The notes under the pieces: model-generated
What the model was told of the DNA's origin: nothing
Databases searched by the model: none
What the model saw: the letters and a program-made list of their open reading frames with translations, nothing else
Source: an uncultured Gammaproteobacteria bacterium
GTDB taxonomy: Bacteria > Pseudomonadota > Gammaproteobacteria > Ga0077536
Assembly (NCBI GenBank): GCA_938082545.1
Contig: CALKCL010000002.1
Location: 62,001 to 126,000, forward strand
Direction: 5' to 3'
Length of the DNA stretch: 64,000 nucleotides
Made by a program: the position numbers and the translations under genes
In this document: positions 39,143 to 47,657 of the stretch, piece by piece
Layout of the letters: the number at the start of each line of letters is the position of its first letter
Numbering within the stretch: position 1 is the stretch's first letter

Positions 39143-40348
39143 ATGACCGACGAACAATTAGATCTCCGACCTTTAGCTGGCTTAAGAGTAATAGAAATTG
39201 GACAACTGCTTGCGGGTCCTTTTACCGGAACAATTCTTGGTTACTTTGGCGCGGAAGTTATCAAAGTAGAACCTCCTGAAGTGGGCGATCCGATCAGAGG
39301 TTGGAGAGAAGTGCGAGACGGTACTTCACTTTGGTGGGCAAGTCTGTCTCGTAATAAAAAATGTATTACTCTAGATCTCAAAACTCCAAAAGGACAAGAG
39401 GTATTAAAAAAACTCGCTAATACCGCTGATGTCTTCGTCGAAAATTTCAGACCTGGAACAATGGAAAAATGGGGTATAGAGCCAGACACTTTTAAAGAAG
39501 AAAATCCTGGGCTTATATATGCCCGAATTTCAGGTTATGGTCAAACTGGCCCAGCGGCATCTAAAGCTGGATTTGCATCTGTATGCGAGGCATTCGGTGG
39601 CTTTCGTTACGTTAACGGGTTTCCTGGTGAAGTACCTGTCCGGCCAAATATTAGTATCGGAGATACACTGGCTGGTATTCATGCTGCACTCGGGGTCTTG
39701 CTAGCTTACATAGGTCGACAAAAAAGTGGTCAAGGACAAGTGGTTGATGTAGCTATCTTTGAAGGCCTATTTAACTTATTGGAGGCCGTGATTCCTGAAT
39801 ATAGTGGAGCTGGCATCGTCAGAGAACCTTCTGGCACAGCAATCACTGGAATCGTTCCCACGAATACGCACCGCTGCAAAGATGGCAAGCATATTGTCAT
39901 CGGAGCTAATACCAACTCGATGTTCAAACGATTGGCAAAGGCCATGGATAAGCCAGAGATGGGCGACGATTCGAGATTTACTGAGAATACTGATCGAGTT
40001 ACCAACCAAAAAGAGATTGAGACGATCATTGAATCATGGACCTTGCAGATAAACTCAAAAGAAGCCTTAGAGGCACTTGACGTTGCCGGTGTAGCTGCCG
40101 GACCAATTTACAGCGTAAAAGATATGTTTGAAGATGAACAGTATCGCGCTCGTGAACTCTTCCAAGAAGTGTCCATAGATGGAAAGCCCCTAACTATTCC
40201 CGCGATAATACCGCGACTCTCGAGAACACCTGGGAAAACCGACTTTCCAGGATCGAAATTAGGTGCGCATAACGAGGAAGTGCTGCAAGATATACTAGGA
40301 TATACAGAGCAAGAAATTATAAATTTGAAAGCTGAGAAAATTATCTGA
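39143..40348 (+). CDS. Class III CoA-transferase (CaiB/BaiF family)
   Basis: Family III CoA-transferase of 401 residues; these move CoA between carboxylic acids through an aspartyl-CoA intermediate. The catalytic aspartate should be D174 in ISIGDTLAGIHAALG. GQLLAGPFTGTILGYFGAEVIKVE, SLSRNKKCITLDLK and VFVENFRPGTMEKWG are standard family segments. The fold is a cytoplasmic interlocked dimer. Substrates cannot be inferred: relatives act on carnitine, formyl, succinyl, mesaconyl or bile-acid CoAs. A 105-bp gap containing the terminator precedes it; an AhpD-like gene follows after 80 bp. Confidence 0.93.
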   Translation: MTDEQLDLRPLAGLRVIEIGQLLAGPFTGTILGYFGAEVIKVEPPEVGDPIRGWREVRDGTSLWWASLSRNKKCITLDLKTPKGQEVLKKLANTADVFVENFRPGTMEKWGIEPDTFKEENPGLIYARISGYGQTGPAASKAGFASVCEAFGGFRYVNGFPGEVPVRPNISIGDTLAGIHAALGVLLAYIGRQKSGQGQVVDVAIFEGLFNLLEAVIPEYSGAGIVREPSGTAITGIVPTNTHRCKDGKHIVIGANTNSMFKRLAKAMDKPEMGDDSRFTENTDRVTNQKEIETIIESWTLQINSKEALEALDVAGVAAGPIYSVKDMFEDEQYRARELFQEVSIDGKPLTIPAIIPRLSRTPGKTDFPGSKLGAHNEEVLQDILGYTEQEIINLKAEKII

Positions 40349-40428
40349 TTGAGTCCATTCTCGACACCATCAGAAAAACTAAAATTATTTTCAACAAACT
40401 TAATTAGTAATTAATACAAGGGGCAAAA

Positions 40429-41022
40429 ATGAGCACCGATCTGAAAATTATAGCGTTAAATATAGAGCTTCCTGATCGAGAGAGTCTCCCCGAAGATTTA
40501 CAGAAGCTGTTCACTGTTTGCGAAACGAAACTTGGTCTAATCCCTAATGTCCTAGCTGCCTATTCTCATGAACCAGAACAACTAAGAACATTCTCGCGCT
40601 TTTACAACGAAATCATGTTTGCAAAGACTGGGTTAGAGCCGCTAGAACGAGAAATGATTGCAGTCGTTGTATCCTCGATCAACCATTGCTACTACTGCCT
40701 CACCGCTCATGGGCAAGCTGTTCGGCAGTACTCCGGAGATCCAATACTTGGTGAGCAAATGGTGATGAACTATCGTGCGGCTGATCTTTCTGATCGCCAC
40801 ATCGCCATGCTCGACTTTGCGGCCAAGCTGACACAAGATAGCAGTACAATAGTTGAGGAAGATAGGCAGAAACTCAGAGACGCTGGGTTTGATGAGAAAG
40901 AAATATGGGATATCGCCAATGTCGCGGCTTTTTACAACATGACAAATCGTGTGGCAGCGGCTGTGGATATGCAACCAAACTGCGAGTATCACTCTAAAAA
41001 CAGAGAACCTTCAGCACAGTAA
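40429..41022 (+). CDS. Carboxymuconolactone decarboxylase/AhpD-like peroxidase-related protein
   Basis: CMD-fold protein of 197 residues. The redox CxxC is C87-YY-C90 followed by H94 (NHCYYCLTAHG), the AhpD-type active-site pattern, so a peroxide-reducing or disulfide role is likely. Length and LGLIPNVLAAYSHEPEQL resemble the uncharacterized peroxidase-related subgroup (TIGR01926 by memory). AAGGGGCAAAA precedes the ATG. It may share a transcript with the CoA-transferase upstream. The reductase partner is not identified. Confidence 0.88.
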   Translation: MSTDLKIIALNIELPDRESLPEDLQKLFTVCETKLGLIPNVLAAYSHEPEQLRTFSRFYNEIMFAKTGLEPLEREMIAVVVSSINHCYYCLTAHGQAVRQYSGDPILGEQMVMNYRAADLSDRHIAMLDFAAKLTQDSSTIVEEDRQKLRDAGFDEKEIWDIANVAAFYNMTNRVAAAVDMQPNCEYHSKNREPSAQ

Positions 41023-41055
41023 AATGACAGAGGAATAGGAGACGCCAGACTAATA

Positions 41056-42489
41056 ATGACTCATTCTCTCCTGCCAAAGCTAGCTACAATTGTGATGCTT
41101 CTATTCGCGGCAGCAAGGTCTATAGCATCTGGTGACTTTCCTATCGAAATTGAACAAGCACTAAGACATTATCAAATAGATCAAAAAAGTGTCAGTCTGA
41201 TTGTGCAAGCAATTGATGAAGATGAAGCGAGGTTCTCACTCAACCCTGATGCACTGCGTAACCCAGCGTCTCTGGCAAAGCTGATCACTTCCTGGGTCGC
41301 GTTGAAACGTCTAGGCCCGTCATACAAATGGAAAACAGAATTCTATACCGTAGGAGAAATTAAAGATGGTGTTTTACATGGCGACTTAGTAATAAAAGGA
41401 TATGGAGATCCATATCTCACCACCCAAGATCTCTGGTCGATACTAGGGAAATTAAACCGGAATGGCCTAAAAAAGATAATGGGACGGCTGCTGTTAGACG
41501 ACACATACTTCATTACTGATGAAATCGATCCTTATGCTTTTGACGGCGATGGGACGCATATATATAACAACCTACCAAATGCGCTCACACTAAACTTTAA
41601 CGCACTAGATCTAACGTTCTCAGCAAAAAATAATAGTACGCAGGTAACTGCAAGTTACTGGCCGCCTATCGAAAACATCAAGTTAAATAACTCTGTTAAA
41701 TTAATTAATGGGCCATGCATCGGAAAAATGCCAGATATTAAAATCGATTCTATTATTATTGAAAACGAGACACATATAAAAGCACGCGGCGAAATGCCCT
41801 TATCATGCAAAGACTATAGCGTTTCTAGAAACCTGATGTCTCGGGACCGTTACTTTTTCAACAGCTTTAAAATGATCTGGAACCAGTGGGGAGCACAAAT
41901 TGACGGAAATGTCGGCAGAACGGTCCTAACTAAAGAACATACTCTCCTCTATAGTCATACTTCTCTGGCTCTAGCTGACATTATTACTGCTATGAATAAA
42001 TGGAGTAATAATCAAATGGCAAGATCACTAATTTATACTTTGGGAGTGTCTCCCGACGGTGCGCATGCCACTCGAGCAAGAGGTATCAAAGTTATTACAG
42101 AAGAGCTAGACAACTACAACATTCCAAAAACAGCATTAGCCATTATTAACGGCTCCGGACTTTCTCGAAATGTTAGAGCATCGGGTAATGCAATTACCCA
42201 AATCCTACGTGCCGCCTGGAATGATAAGAATGCGAGCGAATTTGTCTCTTCTTTATCTATTCTCGGATATGATGGCACTGCCGCAAAGCGTTCTTTATCT
42301 GGCACTTCAAAAACCACAATGCGAGTAAAAACAGGCAGTTTAGATGACGTCTCAGCTATAGCTGGCTATATCCATCAAGGAAATAAGGTTTTTACTGTCG
42401 TCTGCATTGTGAATTCATTTATCGTGAACGACGGCATAGGAAAAAAGTTTGAGGATGAGGTCTTAAATTGGGCTTCTAGCTTGCGCTAG
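41056..42489 (+). CDS. dacB: D-alanyl-D-alanine carboxypeptidase/endopeptidase (PBP4)
   Basis: Periplasmic class C penicillin-binding protein, 477 residues (E. coli DacB 477), that trims peptidoglycan peptides and cleaves crosslinks. A signal peptide covers residues 1-25. The three active-site motifs are S72-LA-K75, S317-N318-N319 and K425-T426-G427. ATG start 33 bases after the AhpD-like gene, with AGGAGACGCC upstream. Its TAG stop overlaps the TAG stop of the convergent patB gene in a shared CTAG. Confidence 0.94.
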   Translation: MTHSLLPKLATIVMLLFAAARSIASGDFPIEIEQALRHYQIDQKSVSLIVQAIDEDEARFSLNPDALRNPASLAKLITSWVALKRLGPSYKWKTEFYTVGEIKDGVLHGDLVIKGYGDPYLTTQDLWSILGKLNRNGLKKIMGRLLLDDTYFITDEIDPYAFDGDGTHIYNNLPNALTLNFNALDLTFSAKNNSTQVTASYWPPIENIKLNNSVKLINGPCIGKMPDIKIDSIIIENETHIKARGEMPLSCKDYSVSRNLMSRDRYFFNSFKMIWNQWGAQIDGNVGRTVLTKEHTLLYSHTSLALADIITAMNKWSNNQMARSLIYTLGVSPDGAHATRARGIKVITEELDNYNIPKTALAIINGSGLSRNVRASGNAITQILRAAWNDKNASEFVSSLSILGYDGTAAKRSLSGTSKTTMRVKTGSLDDVSAIAGYIHQGNKVFTVVCIVNSFIVNDGIGKKFEDEVLNWASSLR

Positions 42490-43667
42490 CCTCGATCTTG
42501 CGGCTGCTCTCGACTAGAGACAATGACCTTATCTATCCTCTCAAGAATACTTACGAGAATGTCATGGCTCGTAGCAAAATTTAACCTCACATGCTGGCTA
42601 CCTTCAGCACCGAAGTCGAGCCCGTTCCCTAGGGCAACTTTGCCCTCCTCCAAAATATGCGTGTAGGGATTTGAGCCCAGTTTTAACGCACGCATGTCCA
42701 GCCAAGCCAAGTAAGTCGCCTCGGGCGGATAATAAACGACCTCGGGCCATCTGGACGCTACAAATTGTGAAACTAGATCTCTATTTTCTCGCAACATGTC
42801 TAAAGTAGACGCTAACCATTCCCCTCCCTGAGTCCACGCAGCATGGACGGCGGCGACACTAAGAGTATTTGTGCCGCCTCTAGTATGTCCAGGAACTGAG
42901 TCAAACTGCTTGCGAAGGTTAGCCGAGCCAAAGTGGGCAAATGCCAAGCATAAACCCGCAATATTAAATGCCTTGCTGGCCGACATTAATGTCACTGTGC
43001 GTGCAGCAATCTCACTGCCAAGACTGGCGATAGGTATATGATCGGTGTCGTTCAAAATCAGGTCAGCATGTATTTCATCAGATAATATCAGTAGATCGTT
43101 CCTACAACAGAAATCAGCTAATTCTTCCAATTCTTGCCGACTAAACGATCTCCCTGTAGGGTTATGCGGATTACACAACATAAAAACTCGAGTGCTTTTC
43201 GTTATAGAAGATTGTAGCCGGTCAAAATCTATCCCGTATCCATTGGCCCTTACAACAAGAGGTACTGAAATCAATCGACGATCAGTTTCTTGCACGGCGT
43301 GGAGGAAAGGTGGATATATAGGTGGTTGAACAATCACTCCTTCCCCTTTTTGAGAGAAAGTCTGTAACCCTAAATACAGTCCTTGGACAACGTCGTTGAT
43401 CAACAAGACACTATCACTCTTAACATCCCAATCGAATTTTTTCTTTACGCGCTCACAGAACAACTCAGGTAAACGAGTCTGTTGCTGCCCTACTGGATAA
43501 CCGTAATCTGAAGTCTCAACTCTATTAGCTAGAGCTGCCTTTATTGGTTGGGCGACTTCGAAATCCATATCTGCCACCCATGCAGGCAGAATGTCGGTTT
43601 GATAATGGCTCCATTTAACACCCGTCTTTAAACGTAAAGTGTGTTCGTTTACATTGTAAGTACCCAT
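42486..43667 (-). CDS. patB: PatB/MalY-type PLP C-S lyase (aminotransferase class I)
   Basis: PLP-dependent enzyme of 393 residues in the MalY/PatB family, which cleaves cystathionine and other cysteine conjugates to pyruvate, ammonia and a thiol. WVADMDFEVAQPI near residue 30, the HNPTGRSFSRQEL motif, LSDEIHADLIL and the PLP lysine in SASKAFNIAGL are family features. The ATG at 43667 is preferred over a TTG three codons upstream. It is divergent from the SDR gene. MalY-like regulatory function is not supported by context; sulfur metabolism or dimethyl-sulfide-type lyase activity is possible. Confidence 0.9.
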   Translation of the reverse strand: MGTYNVNEHTLRLKTGVKWSHYQTDILPAWVADMDFEVAQPIKAALANRVETSDYGYPVGQQQTRLPELFCERVKKKFDWDVKSDSVLLINDVVQGLYLGLQTFSQKGEGVIVQPPIYPPFLHAVQETDRRLISVPLVVRANGYGIDFDRLQSSITKSTRVFMLCNPHNPTGRSFSRQELEELADFCCRNDLLILSDEIHADLILNDTDHIPIASLGSEIAARTVTLMSASKAFNIAGLCLAFAHFGSANLRKQFDSVPGHTRGGTNTLSVAAVHAAWTQGGEWLASTLDMLRENRDLVSQFVASRWPEVVYYPPEATYLAWLDMRALKLGSNPYTHILEEGKVALGNGLDFGAEGSQHVRLNFATSHDILVSILERIDKVIVSSREQPQDRG

Positions 43668-43718
43668 AGAATACAAGTGTAATGGGTAATCACTTTTGAT
43701 TCATTAGGAAACTTTAAA

Positions 43719-44426
43719 ATGAGTGTTTTAATCACCGGTCACTCCAGTGGGCTTGGACAAGCCCTTGCAGAAAACTATCTCGAAAAAGGGAATCAAGTGT
43801 GGGGTATAGCTAGAAGGAGTATGGGTAGGAGTGATCGTAACTTAGTCCAAATAGAAGCTGACGTGTCGGACTTGGCTGCTCTGAAATCAACTCTAAACGA
43901 TGCTCAAGACATCCTGGCAGGAAAACCTCAGACCGTTTTTCTTAATGCAGCGGCACTAGGCCCAATAGGACCGATGAGTAAAAGCACACAGCAAGATATT
44001 CAAACCGTTATGAACACTAACGTTTGGGGAAATAAGGTTATTCTAGATTGGTTTATAGAAAAAAAAATAGCTCCCAAACAAATTATTTTAATATCTTCAG
44101 GTGCGGCACTATCTGCAAATTATGGCTGGGGGCCATATGCTCTTTCCAAATCCGCATTAAACATGCTAGGGAAACTTTACTCTCAGGAAATGGTGAACAC
44201 GCATATTATATCTTTGGCGCCAGGTTACGTAGATACGGCAATGCAGGAGAAATTGAGAGCAGTTGACGCTAATTCATTCCCTTCAGTGAAGCCATTGCAT
44301 GAAGCTCAGGGCACTACTTTGATGCCAAACGCAGAGGACGCCGCGAGAGAGATTATTAGGCATGTAGATGGCCTGAGAAAATATCCAACGGGAACATTTG
44401 TTGACCTTCGGGATATCACCCAATGA
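43719..44426 (+). CDS. Short-chain dehydrogenase/reductase
   Basis: NAD(P)-dependent SDR of 235 residues. The cofactor loop is TGHSSGLG (residues 6-13), the structural motif is LNAAAL, and the catalytic serine and YALSK tyrosine/lysine pair are present. Arg-Arg after the second beta strand (IARRSMGR) suggests NADPH preference. It resembles sepiapterin-reductase-like SDRs in layout, but the substrate is unknown. The stop codon lies 4 bases from that of the convergent SAM hydrolase gene. Confidence 0.9.
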   Translation: MSVLITGHSSGLGQALAENYLEKGNQVWGIARRSMGRSDRNLVQIEADVSDLAALKSTLNDAQDILAGKPQTVFLNAAALGPIGPMSKSTQQDIQTVMNTNVWGNKVILDWFIEKKIAPKQIILISSGAALSANYGWGPYALSKSALNMLGKLYSQEMVNTHIISLAPGYVDTAMQEKLRAVDANSFPSVKPLHEAQGTTLMPNAEDAAREIIRHVDGLRKYPTGTFVDLRDITQ

Positions 44427-44430
44427 AAAG

Positions 44431-45240
44431 TCAGACCTGACGCTCGTAAACTTGAACAGGAGCTCCTTGCTGCATACTAAGAAGCTGTGAAGCATTTTGC
44501 TCAGCACACGCCACTTCTACAACATTAGACGAATTAAATAATGCTAAGAAGGCCCCTGGAGTAACGTTACTGTAAGTCTTTTGAAAATTTATTTCATGGC
44601 CACCGATGCTTACTACTGGATCGGAAAAATTCTGAATTTCACTCTTTTCAATGTTTGTGATTAGGTTCCCGAAGTGATCGATAGTCACAACAACTCCAGA
44701 CAAAACACCTCCCCTGATTTCAGGATGTTCAAGAAGAGAAGGCACGATATTATCTATCAGTAGTCCACAATTCACCTCGGTAAGAACCCTTGATGCTAAA
44801 GCTGCAGCAACAGGTGCAAAAATATCTCGACCATGAAACGTGTCGCTCACAGTAGGTAATTGATACTTTTTGAGCAAACCTTCGGTCATTAAATGGACAT
44901 TAGCTCCGGTTTTTTCTACAACCTCAGCCAACAAACCGTTATCGGGGCCGAGAAAGGCGTGCCCGTCTCCAAATGCAACAATAAAACTGCGGTCTGTCCC
45001 AACACCCGGATCGACGACGCCGAGATGAACAGTCCCCGGAGGAAAGTAATGATAACAGCGAGCAATCCAGAACCCAGCCTCTGCAGGCCAATGGACATGC
45101 GCTTCATTAGTCAGATCAACTATCCGCGCATCTAAAAATCTACTATAAATGACCCCTTTCATGGTCCCAACAAAAGGACCTCGGTGACCGAAGTCTGTAG
45201 TTAGAGTAATAATCCCATTCGCTTGGAAATCGCTCCGCAT
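44431..45240 (-). CDS. SAM hydroxide adenosyltransferase (DUF62 family)
   Basis: Cytoplasmic enzyme of 269 residues in the fluorinase/chlorinase superfamily (DUF62). Members without the halide loop hydrolyse SAM to adenosine and methionine. ITLTTDFGHRGPFVGTMKGVI at the N-terminus, VHLGVVDPGVGTDR with conserved Asp/Arg/His residues and the HGRDIFAPVAA segment are all present. Halide-loop insertions typical of chlorinases are not evident, so hydroxide activity is the better guess. It is divergent from the methyltransferase, making a pair that both consume SAM; a functional link is inference. Confidence 0.87.
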   Translation of the reverse strand: MRSDFQANGIITLTTDFGHRGPFVGTMKGVIYSRFLDARIVDLTNEAHVHWPAEAGFWIARCYHYFPPGTVHLGVVDPGVGTDRSFIVAFGDGHAFLGPDNGLLAEVVEKTGANVHLMTEGLLKKYQLPTVSDTFHGRDIFAPVAAALASRVLTEVNCGLLIDNIVPSLLEHPEIRGGVLSGVVVTIDHFGNLITNIEKSEIQNFSDPVVSIGGHEINFQKTYSNVTPGAFLALFNSSNVVEVACAEQNASQLLSMQQGAPVQVYERQV

Positions 45241-45307
45241 ACTCTCTCTCCCTTAAGGACGGCGGCGCAGAAAGATAAAAGCTATGCACACCTGATTATT
45301 TGTAAAC

Positions 45308-45336
45308 TTGAGATAATTTAAAGTAACAGTTATACA
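45308..45336 (+). promoter_or_regulatory. Sigma-70-type promoter for the methyltransferase gene
   Basis: TTGAGA (45308-45313) and TATACA (45331-45336) are separated by exactly 17 bases. The expected transcript start is about 45343, two or three bases before the GTG start codon at 45346, and no ribosome site lies between. The mRNA would be leaderless or nearly so. Confidence 0.55.
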
Positions 45337-45345
45337 ATAATCACC

Positions 45346-46095
45346 GTGGATAATCCAAAAATAGAAAAAAAGCTTGAACAAATTTCGTGCCCGATCTGCG
45401 CAGGTAACAGTTTCAAATATTTATTTGAGAAAGCCGGTGAACCCTTTGTTCAGTGCCATAATTGCGAGCTTACATTAATAAATCCTCGGCCTTCTCTCAG
45501 CGAGATCACAGCAGGCTATGACGCCAACTATAGTGAGGGCTATACAAAAAAAGCTGCTAAAAAGAAACGCCGGGCATCTCACCGTGTGAAGCGACTTAAA
45601 AAAGAATACGAAATTTCTGGGCGATGGTTAGACGTAGGATGTTCTGCTGGATTTGTTGTCGAAGCGGCTGCATGTAATGGATTTCAAGCCTTTGGTGTAG
45701 ATATTGAAAAAGCCGGAATAGAATACGGCCAAAAAACATTACACCTGCAAAATCTCGCAGAAGGAACGCTTAGTGAGCAGGACTATCCTAGCGGACACTT
45801 CCATGCTATTTCTGCCTATGATGTTCTAGAACATGTCCCTGACTTAAATAACTTCCTAAAAGAACTGAAAAGGATCTTGCATCCTCAGGGAGTTCTAGAT
45901 CTAGGTACCCCAGACATAGGGCACTGGAGAGTGCCTAAAGTCCTTTCACATTGGAATGAGCTCAAACCCTCAGAACATTTATACTATTTCAATAAGGAAA
46001 CCTTAAACCAACTGCTAGACAAAAACGGACTACGTATAGATAAAATCAGATGGTCGATAAAGCCAGGTCTTAAGGTGACAATTACTCATCAGTAG
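45346..46095 (+). CDS. SAM-dependent methyltransferase with N-terminal zinc ribbon
   Basis: Class I methyltransferase of 249 residues. The N-terminus has a zinc-ribbon-like pair CPIC (18-21 region) and CHNC about 20 residues later, as in proteins of the UbiE/COQ5-like type that methylate sugar or cell-surface substrates. The SAM site is WLDVGCSAGFVVEAA with VDIEKAG as the acidic loop; AYDVLEHVPD is motif IV-like and LGTPDIGHW follows. The start is GTG at 45346 directly after the -10 element. It converges on the enoyl-CoA hydratase, 12 bases away. Substrate unknown. Confidence 0.85.
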   Translation: MDNPKIEKKLEQISCPICAGNSFKYLFEKAGEPFVQCHNCELTLINPRPSLSEITAGYDANYSEGYTKKAAKKKRRASHRVKRLKKEYEISGRWLDVGCSAGFVVEAAACNGFQAFGVDIEKAGIEYGQKTLHLQNLAEGTLSEQDYPSGHFHAISAYDVLEHVPDLNNFLKELKRILHPQGVLDLGTPDIGHWRVPKVLSHWNELKPSEHLYYFNKETLNQLLDKNGLRIDKIRWSIKPGLKVTITHQ

Positions 46096-46107
46096 CCAAC
46101 TACTTTT

Positions 46108-46893
46108 CTAATCATTTCTCCAAGAAGGTAGCTCTTTAAGTAAAAAGCTGTCAATCCCCTCCAAAGCTTCTCCGCTAAGACGTTTCTCTGAATGTCCTGC
46201 AATCAGTTTATCCAGTAATTTCGTATTTTTGTCGGACAGTGCCAAAAACCCGTCCTTGCTGACAGCGCTTGTTTTCGGGCCCGTGGATAAAATTTTACAG
46301 ATTATTTTATCCACATGCTGATCCAAATTTCCAGGCTCGACCAGCTCGCTAACTAAACCGATTTCTGAGGCAACTTCTCCCGAGAAATCTTCTCCAGTAA
46401 GCGCGTAACGTTTAGCATGACGTATTCCAATAGCATCAATTAGTTGCGGGAAAATAATATTTGCCACCATCCCAAAACGCGCCTCACTAATGGCAAAAAC
46501 TGATGTCGTCTCAGCTAATACAATATCGCAAGATGCCACAATACCGCAGCCGCCTCCCATACATGCACCCTGCACTAAAGCAATAGTGACTGTCTTCAAA
46601 TTACGCAGCTGCCAAAAAGTCTCAGCTGTCTTTTTTGAGACTCTCTGATTTTCAGCAGCACTACATAGGCTTACCTCTTTCAGCCATTGAATGTCTGCTC
46701 CGGCCTGAAAATGGCGACCGGCTCCTCTAATCAAAATTATCCTCACGTGATTATCAAGATCTAATCTTGATATACAATCACTAAACTGATCAAGAAAATC
46801 TTCGTTATAAGCATTATTAAAACTGGAACGATTGAACATTATCGTTGCTACTCCAGATACTGTGATATCAGTTATCGAAACCAAATTACCCAT
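46108..46893 (-). CDS. Enoyl-CoA hydratase/isomerase family protein
   Basis: Crotonase-fold protein of 261 residues. The oxyanion-hole regions GRHFQAGADI and ACMGGGCGIVASCD are present, and SEARFG/AETTSVF supply acidic residues near the usual catalytic positions. It should act on acyl-CoA thioesters: hydratase, isomerase or hydrolase activity cannot be told apart here. The ATG at 46893 is chosen; a GTG at 46908 sits directly on an AAGGA box and is too close. It follows the TetR gene by 18 bases and is probably in the same transcript, hence under the same control as the carboxylase-like pair. Confidence 0.88.
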   Translation of the reverse strand: MGNLVSITDITVSGVATIMFNRSSFNNAYNEDFLDQFSDCISRLDLDNHVRIILIRGAGRHFQAGADIQWLKEVSLCSAAENQRVSKKTAETFWQLRNLKTVTIALVQGACMGGGCGIVASCDIVLAETTSVFAISEARFGMVANIIFPQLIDAIGIRHAKRYALTGEDFSGEVASEIGLVSELVEPGNLDQHVDKIICKILSTGPKTSAVSKDGFLALSDKNTKLLDKLIAGHSEKRLSGEALEGIDSFLLKELPSWRND

Positions 46894-46911
46894 ATACGTA
46901 CAACTCACTCC

Positions 46912-47550
46912 TTAAGTAGAACCTTTACATAAACGGCAAAATCCAGCCGATAAAAATGGAACCATACGCAAATGTATCTCAGATAAATCAGAGCCATGGC
47001 ATGTGTCTCCAGAGAGCAAATCTATGCGACCAGTCTGTGCAAATGTCATGGTCATAGCACCAAGAAGAAAATGAAAGCTCCAATAGACATCCTCCGTCTT
47101 AGCAACAGGGAACCTCACTCGTACGCGACGGATAAACTCAATCGCTACCGGATCGAACTCTGCTGACATAATCTCGCTTGTCCATCGAGGTGAGTTCGCA
47201 ATCTGCGCGACTACACGAGCATAGTCTCTCCAGCCCTCACCTCCAAATAAACTTCGCCGAAGAAACGGACCAATGAAAGCCTCTATCAAATCTTCGATTT
47301 CTGCCCTATCGGAAAGCGCGTTCAAAGCTTCCATCCTCTCGTTGTTGAGGATTACAGAGCGTCGCTGAATAACAGCACGAAAAAGTCCTAACTTAGAACC
47401 AAAATGGTAATTTGGGAGAGCCAACTCTACTCCAGCAAGCTTAGTAATCATCCTCAAAGACACTCCGTCATAGCCGCTTTCGGCAAACAGGGCCTCAGCT
47501 GAGTCTAAGATGCGCTGAGGTGTTGAAGCTTTGTCAGTTTTTTTGTTCAC
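46912..47550 (-). CDS. TetR/AcrR family transcriptional regulator
   Basis: TetR-type repressor of 212 residues. The helix-turn-helix is at about residues 28-50 (VSLRMITKLAGVELALPNYHFGSK, with the core ITKLAGVELALPNYHF). The C-terminal ligand domain contains a Pfam TetR_C-like segment with conserved ARVVAQIANSPRW, resembling fatty-acyl or CoA-ester-responsive regulators (low certainty). It diverges from the hyuA-like gene; the intergenic region has a 42-bp palindrome that is the obvious operator. It probably autoregulates and controls both the enoyl-CoA hydratase and the carboxylase-like genes. Confidence 0.92.
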   Translation of the reverse strand: MNKKTDKASTPQRILDSAEALFAESGYDGVSLRMITKLAGVELALPNYHFGSKLGLFRAVIQRRSVILNNERMEALNALSDRAEIEDLIEAFIGPFLRRSLFGGEGWRDYARVVAQIANSPRWTSEIMSAEFDPVAIEFIRRVRVRFPVAKTEDVYWSFHFLLGAMTMTFAQTGRIDLLSGDTCHGSDLSEIHLRMVPFLSAGFCRLCKGST

Positions 47551-47572
47551 AGGTGGTTGCTCTTTATTTCTA

Positions 47573-47614
47573 ATTTACGCTATATTTGAACGTGCGTTCA
47601 AATATAGCGTAAAT
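47573..47614. promoter_or_regulatory. 42-bp palindromic operator between TetR and hyuA-like genes
   Basis: Two perfect 20-base inverted arms (ATTTACGCTATATTTGAACG and its complement) flank a TG spacer. The core TTGAACG-TG-CGTTCAA is typical in size and symmetry for a TetR dimer site, and the full length could seat two dimers. On each strand TTGAAC followed by 17 bases and GTAAAT forms a poor -35/-10 pair that would be covered by the bound repressor. The divergent genes start 22 bases (TetR side) and 43 bases (hyuA side) away. Confidence 0.88.
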
Positions 47615-47657
47615 ACATAATATTCATAGTAGGTATCTTTTTAACAGGGGAATAGCG

